DNA of 64,000 nt from Morella rubra (taxonomy: Eukaryota; Streptophyta; Magnoliopsida; Fagales; Myricaceae), in contig CM025852.1 in the NCBI GenBank assembly GCA_003952965.2, forward strand, positions 19,417,279-19,481,278, given 5' to 3'. Positions 48,959-59,253 of this stretch are shown in pieces; positions within the stretch are counted from its first letter, which is position 1, and each line of letters begins with the position of its first letter. Under the pieces are notes generated by a model. That model saw only the letters and a list, made by a program, of their open reading frames with translations. It searched no databases and was not told the origin of the DNA. A program made the translations under genes and the position numbers.

Positions 48959-51337
48959 AAGTTAAGTGGTATTTATATGTCAGATAGATGTTTAAAGTTT
49001 TTGTTTGTTGAGATCGGCTGACCGACAAAGAAAATGAAGACTGATGACGATTTTCATTACCGTAACTGCGTTGTATGGTGTTTATTTTGCTGTTGTAGTT
49101 TAAAAGAAGGCGACAATTTCTATTGTACCATTGTATCCAGAGTTTTCAACCAACCTGATCAAGGGAAATTGACGGTAACCATCGTAATTTACATCTTAAT
49201 TACGTATTGTCATTGGCAGTTCACAATCGTCATGGTTTCAATATGAAAGCGTAAAACGGATAGTGGATAGTGGCAAAAAATAACTTATTTTATTCACAAA
49301 CAAAGTCAATGGAAAATAGTTAGACCGGATTTTACAAAGTTCGTAAAAGTTTAATCTATTAGCATGATTTTTTTGGATTACAATAAAGAAGGGCATAATT
49401 CAATCTCGGCATAAAAATTAAATTCACTTTTTTACCCTATCCATTACTGGCTTGAAAACTTTAATTTGTTATTTTTTTTTGGTAAACTACTTAGTAAACT
49501 CTAATAAGTTTCCCCTAATTTCAACCCATTGAATAAGTCTTGCATGTTTACTCAGGGAAAAAAAATTTGGCAAGAAAAAAGAATGAGTGGTGCATGTTTA
49601 GTGAACCCGCCATCTCAACTTTTTTATATCTTCTTTACTCTACGGGTTAATGACTAATTATAATCTCAAAAGCAAGTGGGGATTGTACGTACATGGCTGA
49701 AGGATTCTCTCTAAAGTGGGACTTTTAATACTGTGGGTAAGAAATAAAGATAGACGTAATAGTGGGTGTTGTAACTTCATCTGTTTATTTAGCATTTTTT
49801 TTTTTGTAAAATGCGAGATATTGTCTATTGAAAAGACAGAACAAAGTAAAGAAAGAGACAAAATAAAACAAGACCGAACTAAGCAAAGTGAAAAAAAAAG
49901 ACCATTATATTTGTTGCTCCGAACGTGAATTTTTTATATGTTGTTGCTTCCTTCTCGATTAGTGGATTGTCACCTCCGCAGGCCTGACATTGTTGATGTG
50001 GTGGTATAGGATAATTTTTACGTTTGCACGTTAGCGTTACAAAGCCCCTGATTTAAAAATAAAAATAAAAAACAACAGTACGAAACAAAACAATACAAAG
50101 AAAGAGACAAAAACAAGAACACCGAAAAAAGCAAAGCGGGAAAAAAAAAAAGATAACGCCTTTATCTTCGTTGTTCCAGTCGTGACTTTATATGTCTCAA
50201 AAGTAGCTCTCAATTAGTGGGTTGTCACCTTCGCAGGCCTAACATTGCTGATGTGGCAGTATACTTAATTTTTTCCGTTTCCACGTTAGCTTCATTCTAC
50301 TATACAGAGTCTTTAACCAGAACCCATCGGATAACAGCGTGAATCGGCGAAGAAGGAAATTCGGTGCCATTAGTTGCCATCAAAGACATTCACCCACCAT
50401 GTTTCGCCTTAACCCAACCACTTCAGCCACATCCCTTTATACATTTACTCTACCAGCAGCGTTGGCTTTAAGGGAATATTGAGCTTCTGTAAGGTTGGCG
50501 GTGCTTGAATATACTCTCCACTGTGGCTCCAACAACCAGATCTGCAACTTTTGCCCGGTCTGCCATCAGCCAGGCTGTAGAAGAAGACGCGGTTTTACTA
50601 AAAACACGGTCGGGGAAGGTAACGGCAGCAAAATAGTAATTGCATAGGCGTCCATGTCTCTTTATAACCCTTTAATGAAATTACGTGTGTTTGTTTTTGG
50701 CATTCAAAGAACTCTAGCGGCATTCCATCGGCAACCACAAGACTTGAAGTTCTCGAGTCCGAAGGTACACACCATGTATTATGAATCTTAAACGATTGGT
50801 GATAGTTGAACAATCTTACAATATTGTATTGATTTCTCACTCGTGTAATTTTTTTTTCAAACATTAAATAGAGGAGAAGTGGTTGCGGATGCATATTTGA
50901 GTCTAGGAAGTTACAGGTTAGGAATTGTATATGTTTAAGTACTATTTTCAGGTTAGGAAGTTAAACTGATTAAGGATCAATTAATTGCAACATATGTTTT
51001 GCCAATAGAGGAGATAGTTCGTGTTTAAGATCTTGTTGATGTACCGAATAACGTTATATCAAAGTCCCAGTTTAATTGATGATTGCGTAGATGATTTAAG
51101 TCTTTGCTTCAGTTTAGGTGTGTAAGTAGATATTAGGTTGGACCAATTTTCAGTTGTTTATCTGAAGGTTCTATACATGTTAAAGTGTAGGACATTGTGT
51201 ATTTGCATGGAATTAGTGTACAAATTCCATGCCTCTATGCCACATTTGTGGCCGAAATCTTAAAAATTTCTGCTTAATATCTGTTGAACTCAGTTGTAAA
51301 TTGAAACTTAATAATTTCTGTCGAGTGGTTTTGGTAG
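48959..51337. other. Spacer and probable upstream region of the Myb/SANT-like pseudogene
   Basis: It holds a diverged tandem duplication (49838-50297). About 50330-50600 is less AT-rich and may be leader of the following broken gene. No further gene is supported. Confidence 0.45.
49838..50297 (+). repeat. Diverged tandem duplication, unit about 210-245 bp
   Basis: Copy 1 (about 49838-50036) and copy 2 (about 50083-50297) share, in order: an aaagaaagagacaaaa purine block, accgaa..aagcaaag, a poly-A run, ttgttgctcc / gttgttccag, attagtggattgtcacctc, cgcaggcctgacattg and a cacgttagc end. They differ by many substitutions and small indels. Confidence 0.8.
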
Positions 51338-53192
51338 ATGGCGGACGAAGACGAAACAAAAAGAATCAGTTCTTGGCCAGTAAGAAATACCAAGATCCTT
51401 GTCAATGTGTTGGCTGATGAAGTAATCAGGGAGAACCTCAATAATGGATAGTTCAAGCAAGGAAGCTAGACAAGGATCACATCCTCTGTTGTGTAACAGG
51501 CGAACCACGCATACACAGTTGCACAAGTACAGGGAAAATTCAACCATCTCTGTGCAAAGCACCGAGAATTTTCAACACTCTTTAGAGATCAATCGGGGTT
51601 TGGCTGGAATTCGGAAACAAACACTATGACTACGAGCGAGGAGGCATGGCAAAAGCACCTCAACGTAAGTGAAAAAATCCTCAACCTTTCAATTTCGTTC
51701 TTGAATATGGAGGTGCTGTCCAAATTATTTACATAACTTTCGGCAAGTAATTTTAAATGAATGCAACACTTGAGTTGGATAATACCAACTCTATATTACC
51801 ATAAATATAAGTAATTAGGTTTTGACTGTTTTTGCTCATTCTTGTATCTGTTAGATTTATGAATGGTTAATTCATTTCGACTCAATGAAATTTGGTTGGT
51901 ATTGGACAGTGTGTGTTTTTGCATATAGTTTTTTTTTTTTTTCTATATTAATGCTAGAGAGGCTACTATCCGTAGAAGGTGTGTATTTATCAACCATGAT
52001 GAAAAACTGTCTATGTAACACTTGAGTTGGATAAACCCAAATTCTATACTAGCATGCACAAAAGTAATTAGATGTTGATTGTTTTTGCTCATTGCCGTAT
52101 CTATAAGGTTTATGAATGGTTAATTTATTTTAAGTCAATCATATTTGGTTGGTATTGTACAGAATGTGTTTTTGCTTTATGATCATTTTTTTTTATAACG
52201 ATGCTAGAGAGGCAACTATACATAAAAGGTGACACAGATGTATCAACCTTGATGAAAAGTTGTCTTGTTTAATTTTGGTATACTATTATGAGCCTTGGTA
52301 TACAATTTGCACTGTACTGTAAATAATTGACATTATAATACGTGGTGAACTCCATTGGTATGATGTGAGTTCATATTCTCTGTAGAACACTTCGATTAGG
52401 CCTTATTTCCATGGTCAAATAGTTTACAAATCTAAGCTATAGAAACATTGTTACATAATAGCTGGATTAATGACAACTTCTTATTTGTTTTATGTGAACA
52501 TGAGACTGTCATTATATAAATCAATGAAGGGGGGGACAAATAGCTTGTATACCATAGAGATCTTGCGGGTCCGATAATGACAGTTTTGTGATTCGCAGAA
52601 ACACCCTAAAACTAAGGTATTTCGCAATAATGGATATAAGGACTACAGCTTGTTGGGGTTAATATACAATAATTCCATGGCCACTGGAGGTCCAGCTCAT
52701 GGGTCATCACATGATCCAGGTGACACAAATGCAGAGGAGGCTGCAGAGAAGCAGATGGACAGTGGCATCCATGTTGACAATGGTGGCGGGGAGAGGACAG
52801 ATATAAACATGGACTGCTACCAACCAGATGAGGCTATTAGAAGAAGTATCTCGGGCAATATTGGTGTTGTCACAGGGCAGGCTCGCAAGGCTCGGAAAAA
52901 GAAGGGAACGCAGGCATTGCTTATGAGCGAGACATTCCAAGCTATGACAGAACACTGCAGAGTTAGGACCCAGCACACTTTGGCTAAAATGGAAACTTCA
53001 CATCCGAGCATGGAGGGAAGTAGTCGGGCTCATCGAAACCTTCAAGTTGAAGAGCAAGGAACAGTTTGGGAGTGCCTTGAAATCCTCCAAAAATATGGCA
53101 GTGCTGAAACACATGGACAAAAATACTTGGATGCAGCAGAGCGGTTCCAAAGTGAGTCGTGGCGTGAGGCATTCCTAGTGTTGCCTGAGTAG
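51338..53192 (+). pseudogene. Myb/SANT-like DNA-binding-domain protein gene disabled by three stop codons
   Basis: Two exons, 51338-51664 and 52599-53192, joined by a good CAAC|GTAAGT donor and TTCGCAG acceptor, would give 306 codons. The first exon encodes the plant Myb/SANT-like domain found in L10-interacting-MYB and PIF/Harbinger-related proteins (MADEDETKRISSWPVRNTK, ILVNVLADEVIRENLNNG, HAYTVAQVQGKFNHLCAKHREF). The second begins KHPKTKVFRNNGYKDYSLLGLIYNNSMA and ends with the family's ECLEILQKYG...WREAFLVLPE tail. Three in-frame stops interrupt the DNA-binding domain: TAG at 51449, TAG at 51467 (at the usual Trp of GSWT) and TAA at 51494. Outside this 16-codon stretch both exons remain open, so decay is recent, or a shorter product could start later (for example the 52650 ATG, 180 codons). 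It may descend from a host gene or a Harbinger-type transposon accessory gene. Confidence 0.82.
51758..52265 (+). repeat. Diverged direct duplication in the Myb/SANT-like gene intron
   Basis: Copy 1 about 51758-52013 and copy 2 about 52014-52265 share acacttgagttggata, tttttgctcatt, tttatgaatggttaatt, atttggttggtattg, atgctagagaggc and tcaacc.tgatgaaaa in the same order. This roughly doubles the intron. Confidence 0.85.
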
Positions 53193-53488
53193 TCTCACAG
53201 ACTATGGTTTGATAGGTTGAAGCGTTATCATTGCTATATCATGTAGTCGTCACTTGATGGTACCTTTAACTGTTTCGTTTGAATTATGTAATGAGGCTAG
53301 AAGGATTTTTAGATTTGTTAAATTGTGGTCTTTTGCTATAACAAATTTCTTGAATTATGAAAAGCTTCTTCCCCGGGCACATTGCAGATTGCAGTTTAGA
53401 AGTTCCATTTGCTTTTCTGAATTTTGTTTCTTTTGCTTCAGCTCTTGGTAAAGTGGGCAAGTACAAGTTACGGTTTATATACTCCTTT
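53193..53488. other. 3' flank of the Myb/SANT-like gene
   Basis: Probable former 3' UTR up to the T tract that marks the 3' end of the minus-strand LINE. Nothing else seen. Confidence 0.4.
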
Positions 53489-54760
53489 TTTTTTTTTTGA
53501 ATTACAGTAATTTCATTCAACTGGTTTAAAAATTACACAACCGAAATGTCACACATGACAATATACCTTGGTAAGAAAAAATGATTACTAGACCTTCCTA
53601 TTATCGAGCAACCTTTCTCTCTAAAAACACACGCTCTCCCTTCTCTCTAGCATCTCGTTTTTCTCCAATTGTCTCCTCTGGCGGCGGGAGGCACTCCGGC
53701 CCCTCCCGCCTCCCTCCCGCTTGTCTATTTTGCTTTCCAGTAGCCGAGCTCGCCAATAAACCCCCCTCTCTCAACTGTTTGTTGTTGAGGTTATTTTACA
53801 GTGGAGTGCATGGGTAGATCTCGTCTCGTTTGGAGGCCTTTGGCAGCCACGACCACCATGAACGGTCTCTTCCTCATCTGACGTCCGCTTCTATGCCTTT
53901 TCGGAGCCGACACATCGGTGCATGAGGTTCCATGCTCTTTCACGCATGCAAGTGAATCTCACGTGCCCGCTACCTTTATTTTCAGATCTATGCTCCGATG
54001 GCGATTTTTAGTCAGTACGCAACGTGTGGTTGGTCTCTGCACCTCTCAGTGGCTCGTTCGGTCTCGGTCGGCACGTGGGTGGCCACACGCGTTCCGTAAC
54101 GTGTGTCTCTCTCTCCCTTGGCAGTTTTCTCTCTTGGCCGGTCCCGTTCCTCCTTCGACTAGATCTACCTCCTACCTTTGCTTTCAGCTTTTATTTTATG
54201 TTATTCATATTAGCTTGCTACCTGTTGTGGTTTTTCTGCCCCTTGTGAGTCTCTATATGGCCTTTTGTCACCCTGCTCGTTGGCCCGCCGATTCTTTAGA
54301 GTGTCTGGTTCGCCCTTTAAAACGTGTTCATGAGGTTTTTCAACCTCCTTGATTTTATTAATGAAAGCTGCTATTATGACTAAAAAAAAAAATGATTACT
54401 AAAACCAGAAAATTGAGACCACCCAGCCCATTTTGCTAAAAGGTAGGAATCCAAACAAAGGACCATCCATAGTGATCCTGGAGACAAGCACGAATAGAAA
54501 AGACTAGAGCTTCTATTTTCCAACAGGGAGCCAACTCAATCTTCGTAATGTTTTGCCAAAGCAATTTCAAGTCGGTCTCGAAGATGACTTGAAGCCAATG
54601 CTGATCGACAACAATTTCCATTGCTCGCACTACTGCCATAGCTTTGCCTACTAAAGGGTCCAAGGTCAAAGAGCGGTTCGTGTAAGCAATACAGAGAGTG
54701 CTAGAAGTGTAAGCAATACAGAGAGAGTTAGAAGTGTCTCGACAAGAGATGGCCAAGTAC
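53489..54760 (-). mobile_element. LINE fragment (RNase H domain and 3' end), split by another LINE
   Basis: On the minus strand, 54756-54436 encodes part of a plant LINE RNase H domain: SLTLDPLVGKAMAVVRAM, DQHWLQVIFETDLKLLWQNI and APCWKIEALVFSIRACLQ, ending GWSFVWIP before a stop. Its downstream sequence is interrupted by the plus-strand insertion 53591-54391 and resumes at about 53575, running to aatgaaattactgtaattc and a poly-A (T tract at about 53490-53501 on the plus strand). It is 5'-truncated, as usual for LINEs. A short 27-bp tandem duplication lies at about 54677-54730. No target duplication was resolved. Confidence 0.75.
53591..54391 (+). mobile_element. Non-LTR retroelement insertion with poly-A tail and target duplication, nested in a LINE
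   Basis: An 800-bp GC-richer segment starts after ATGATTACTA (53581-53590) and ends in a poly-A run (about 54382-54391) followed by the same ATGATTACTA (54392-54401). The A's before both copies may extend the duplication to about 15 bp. The 3' end (gattttattaatgaaagctgc...) is LINE-like. Open frames of 78 and 144 codons within it have no recognised domain, so it may be a LINE 5' region or a non-autonomous derivative. It lies inside the minus-strand LINE 53489-54760 and so is younger. Confidence 0.8.
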
Positions 54761-54802
54761 TATATCCATTGTTGCGAATCGTTGCAACAAACTGCATGGA
54801 CT

Positions 54803-55070
54803 CTTTTTTTTTTGTGCTAAGTAATACCTCATCTCATTAATAAAAAACGACAATTAATCAAACATAAGCATATCACAAACATGGATATGCTCAATAATAA
54901 CATAAGCAAAGCTAATGCCTACTCTGTCTATCTTAACAGGCCATTTAGTAAGATTGTACGGTATGTTATTACACCTCCTAGCCTCCCAGGCTATCTTCCA
55001 TTCACAAGAATCAACCAAGCACCTCCGAATATGAGCCACCATTTTTGAATTTAGGTAGACTTATAATACA
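54803..55070 (-). mobile_element. Second LINE 3'-end fragment
   Basis: On the minus strand, 55042-54854 encodes the C-terminal part of a LINE RNase H region (SCEWKIAWEARRCNNIPYNL, TKWPVKIDRVG), followed by tttttattaatgagatgagg and a poly-A tail (T tract at 54803-54813). It carries the region missing from the neighbouring fragment but lies upstream of it and has its own poly-A, so it is a separate insertion. Its 5' end was not defined. Confidence 0.65.
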
Positions 55071-58000
55071 AAATACAATTGTAAAAGATTTTTAAAGTGC
55101 AAGTATCTTTCAACTTTATGTTTTTTATTCTCTATGCTATTCCATTTGCTCACCTCAAACCCCTTCGGGAGTTGGAGCAGTGTCACTACTCTTCATTAAT
55201 ACTGTCATTAAAGAAGTAGCTCGAATGGTTGTTGCGTGCAGTTGCTTTTTCTGGTCTGGTTCTGTTTGGTCAGTTTGGAGTACTATTAATTGTGATCAAA
55301 CCCAATCCCTTCACTAACCCAAAAACTCCCATTCCCTCGAGGCTTGGAGTCTAAAAAGCCTCTCTTTTTCATGGTCCTGTGGAGCCATTTCCAGTACGCC
55401 GTTGTTTCTTTTTTTTTTGGCCGGTCAGAAGTTGGTAGCATTACCCTTTCTCATTTCCTTTATTCTTTATGAGCAGTTAGACTTTAACCAAACACTATAA
55501 ATATTTGCCCTACTCCACCTCAACCTTTTTTCTTTTGGTTTGTTATCACAGTCATATTTATGGGGTCTAAGAATTCCTATCAAATTAAGGTTACTTCCCT
55601 ACACGTTAAGGTGTTTTAAGTTTAATGAATCTTTAACCGTGATGAGTTAGGCAACAGCCAATGACAAACTACTAAAGAGAATCAGACCAGACCAAACCAA
55701 ATTTTATTGGGTGCAGCCAGCCCACGTACAGATATCCAATAGGGCCCAAACGAGTGAGGTAAACATGATGACCCCATAATCTTGTAGTCCACACCCTACG
55801 TACTATATATCAGCTTTACTCCGTAGACTGAAAAAGAAGAGCCTTTCTCTTTTTGTCAGATTCTAGTTGTTTTTTCCTGGTTTATGGGCCTCATTTAGAA
55901 AGCCCATTATATAATAAATTTATTCTTTTTGTCTTGCGTTAAAAGAAATGATTAACTTAATAATCATCTTTTAACAGCCCTGCTATCTGGTCTGACCAAC
56001 AAAAGCTTAAAAAGAAAGAAAGCAGTATACCTGTGTTGTCTGTTTGTGGTGTAAATGTTTAGTCAAAGCCCTCGTCTTCAAGTAACCTTGACCCACTCAT
56101 TATTTTCCTCATCATTTCACTTTGACGTCAGCATCTTTGCTTCTTCAATCCTCAGATTCTGTAGCATTTGCAACTCGGCCCTCACTCCACTATTAAATTA
56201 TTATTCGAGGCTTCAGTTTGGGGCTAATTAATTAATCGAGTTACATGAAGGAAGTGACTCCTTCCCCCCCCCCACATTGGAACTTGAAACTCAACAATGC
56301 AGACTCGCCACGTTGGAGAAAGTGTTTAAAGCAGGGACTGTATTGGTAATTTCGAACGTTAAGCTCTCGAGATATTCTGATGTGGCAACTGGCAAGGAAA
56401 CGTTGCAAACTAAAGCTAAAAAGGTATTGTGCACTTCTCCGCACCGGATCATGGGCTCCGTACCTTTTTCTTTCTCCTCACGCGCTGCTCGTGCGCGGTT
56501 CTCTATGTTATGCGTGGGAGCATATTACAGGCTACATTAGCACACTTCTCGGCCAACGAGGTCCTTGGTTTTTTGGCTACGAGGCCTTTGGCTGTTTGAA
56601 CTGGTGATGCCCACTCTCCATTCATGAACGTGCCAGCTCATCATAATAACGTCTCTCTCTCTCTTTTTTTTTTTTTTTTTTTTAAATCTAATCTAAACCA
56701 AATTTTAGAAGCGATAATAAAATAAGAAATTTCAAAACATCACTGTTTGTTTGTTTATTTTTTGATATTGCAAATATTGATAATTTTGTTGCGACTATTT
56801 TCTTAATCTGTGTTTAGATGGGTAAGAAAAAGTTTAATTATTAAAAAATAATATAAATTCGCTTGATATTGGTGATAAAATTGTTATAATTTATAAAATA
56901 GTCTCTAAAAATTGTTAGAATTTAAAAAAATATTAAATTTATAAAAAATATTAGAGTTAGTGAAAAAGTATTTGTAAAAAAAAATTAAAATTTTTTTGAC
57001 ATCTAAACAGAAGCTAGACTTCCGTTTTTTTAAGGAGAATGTTTTGTAAAATTTGGTTTGTTTGATATATGAGGTTTGATTATTAAAAAACAGAAAGAAA
57101 AAAAAAAAAAGAAATAAGATGCTCATATTACCAAGGGTGGAGAAGTTGGGCAGCGTTTAAGAAGGCGCGTGGGTCCAAATATTATTCATCATGATTGGTC
57201 GGATGCATGGCATTATCACGATCACCATCACTCTCGGGCTACTGTCACGTGCACCTTTGGATTCTTCCCTGTCTGTTTCACCTCGACCCCTTGCCATGTG
57301 AACTATCCTCCGAAACGACCTTCAGTTTCGCAATGAACATCGAAAATGCCACTTTGTCATTTAGCTATGAGAAAAGCGGCTGTGCTGTAAAGGACGCTGA
57401 GGCTGGGCCTGGGCGCAAGGGTACACGGATGGTTACTGATGTTCCCAATACACTTCCATCCTTATCTTTGTGTCTTCCTCCTGTCTCTGATCTGGCCACG
57501 TTGTTCTTGCAAATATATCACTTCTTTTTACTGCCAAAATATGTTCCAAATCCGCTCTTTTTTTTTTTTTTTTTTAAAATTCATGATGCTAAGTATTTAA
57601 GGTGCTAATCATATCTTCTTGTGTGATTAAAAATTAAAATGTTAGGAATTTAAGTGCTACTCATTTGCTTCATGTGTCTTTCAAAGACTACACTAATCTT
57701 ATATTTATATTTCATTACATTTATCACAGCACCTCAAATATTTATTTTTATATTTGAGTTTTTCTTTGTTACTTAAAAAGAAAAAAAATATTAACCAAAT
57801 ATTTTTAGAGATAGAACAGCATATGCTACAGTTCAGAGCAATATTCATCCTCAAAAACAAAAGCAATTCGAGGAGTGGATCTACTGCTCGAGGTCTTGGG
57901 TTAAAAAGAAAAAAAGCACAAAGGTACGAGTAAATGATTGAGTCGTGTAAACAAGTTCTAACAGATTAGGAGTAAACAGAACCAAAGCGAAAAAGAGACA

Positions 58001-59200
58001 GACAATCAATTTTTGACCTATCTGAAATTATTCCTCTTTATCATTAAATCATCTATTTTTTTCATGACAATAAAAATAAAAAATTTACTTAAATTATCTT
58101 TTTTTTTTTAATCTTAAAAAACTTTAATTTACTTTAATTTTCACAAATTCAATAAAATTTTATTTACAAACATTACCTACATGATTACAAAGTGTGATGT
58201 GCGGTTGGAATGGTGTTGTTAACATCAAAAAGTTGTTATCATCTGATGAAGGTAGGGGACCAAGGGTAGCTTGTCAATTAATCTCACGGAGTTCCAAACT
58301 GTTGATCAAAGTTGGTTTTGAGGACCTGATTCATATAGAAAATTACCATTTTTTTTTTTTATAAAAAAAATCAAGCAATAATTTTAGCACACAAACATGT
58401 GATGGTATGTCACATGATTCCTTATATCTTTCACCACATTGTCAACGTTATGAATCCAGGTTGTGTGGTAGGATATCCATCATCTTATTGGCATATGTTG
58501 TCAAATTGGGCAAACTATTTCGACAAAGGGAAGCAGAAAAAGGAATATAAAATAAAGAGGAAATTTTATAGGGAAGGGTGGGAGAAAACTCACATGCGTG
58601 GCTTGTGGTTCACGACAGCTGTTTGATTGAGAGCCATATGCTGCGATGGTGCTACACCACACCAAAATGGTGTGGAAAAGGACCTCAAATCAGCAAAAGC
58701 ATTTGCTCGTTTCATTGTAAAACCTTTTCCTTTCCGCCTTCTTCTCTTTTTTAGCTTTTGCCCTTTTCCTTCGTGAGTTTCAGACTAGGAATTCCACATC
58801 TGGAACAGAAAACCTCGTGCGAAGCAGACAACAGAGCTCATTGTATCACCCGTGCGAGCTGCTTCGCCTAGATGGAAGTGATGAACTTTATCCGAGCACT
58901 TGGAAGGTGTCCAGAGGATTTGTAAATTGTGCCAAGGTAAATAGGGTATTGTCGTCATTAGAAGCAATAAAGAGACCCCGAGGCCCACTGAACCAGCCCT
59001 ACACTCGCTCGGTTACATTTTGCTAAAGACATACGGCATTTCGTCACTCTCCCATTAAACCCTCTCTCTCTCGCTCTGCGATCTGTACCTCTGCAACTGC
59101 AGCACCAACCATACCACCAAACAAAGATCTTATTCATCCAATAGTCTACCCCAACACATTGACTGTCCCGAAAAAGAGTCCCACACGTCTTACACCTTCA
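55071..59200. other. Gene-poor spacer with one MITE and the TRM28-like promoter
   Basis: No supportable gene. An ACTATAAATATTTG TATA-like element at about 55492 is not followed by a convincing frame. About 56260-56600 and 57190-57500 are less AT-rich, with open frames that resemble no family I know. Poly-C (about 56263) and CT/T tracts (about 56651-56684) are simple repeats. The last 300 bases are promoter and leader of the TRM28-like gene. Confidence 0.45.
56806..57014. mobile_element. Short AT-rich MITE
   Basis: Left end ctgtgtttagatgggta and the complement of the right end (cttctgtttagatgtca) are clear terminal inverted repeats. The roughly 210-bp body is AT-rich, with family-like phrases (attagagttagtgaaaaagta). 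No coding capacity. Confidence 0.75.
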
Positions 59201-59218
59201 ATGGCCGAGACAAAGTGA
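59201..59218 (+). promoter_or_regulatory. Five-codon upstream ORF before the TRM28-like CDS
   Basis: ATG GCC GAG ACA AAG TGA sits in the leader 36 bases before the main start codon. Its ATG is followed by G, a fair context. It might reduce or tune translation of the main frame. This holds only if transcription starts upstream of 59201. Confidence 0.45.
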
Positions 59219-59253
59219 AAAGTTACCGAACAGTAGAAACAGAAAAAGAGAAA

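Noticed and set aside
55492-55510. TATA-like ACTATAAATATTTG as promoter of an unseen gene
   Set aside because: No coding frame or splice structure follows; common by chance in AT-rich DNA.
57195-57608. 137-codon frame with mixed composition
   Set aside because: No family resemblance, ends in T-tract-encoded Phe run, and there is no convincing promoter or splice context.
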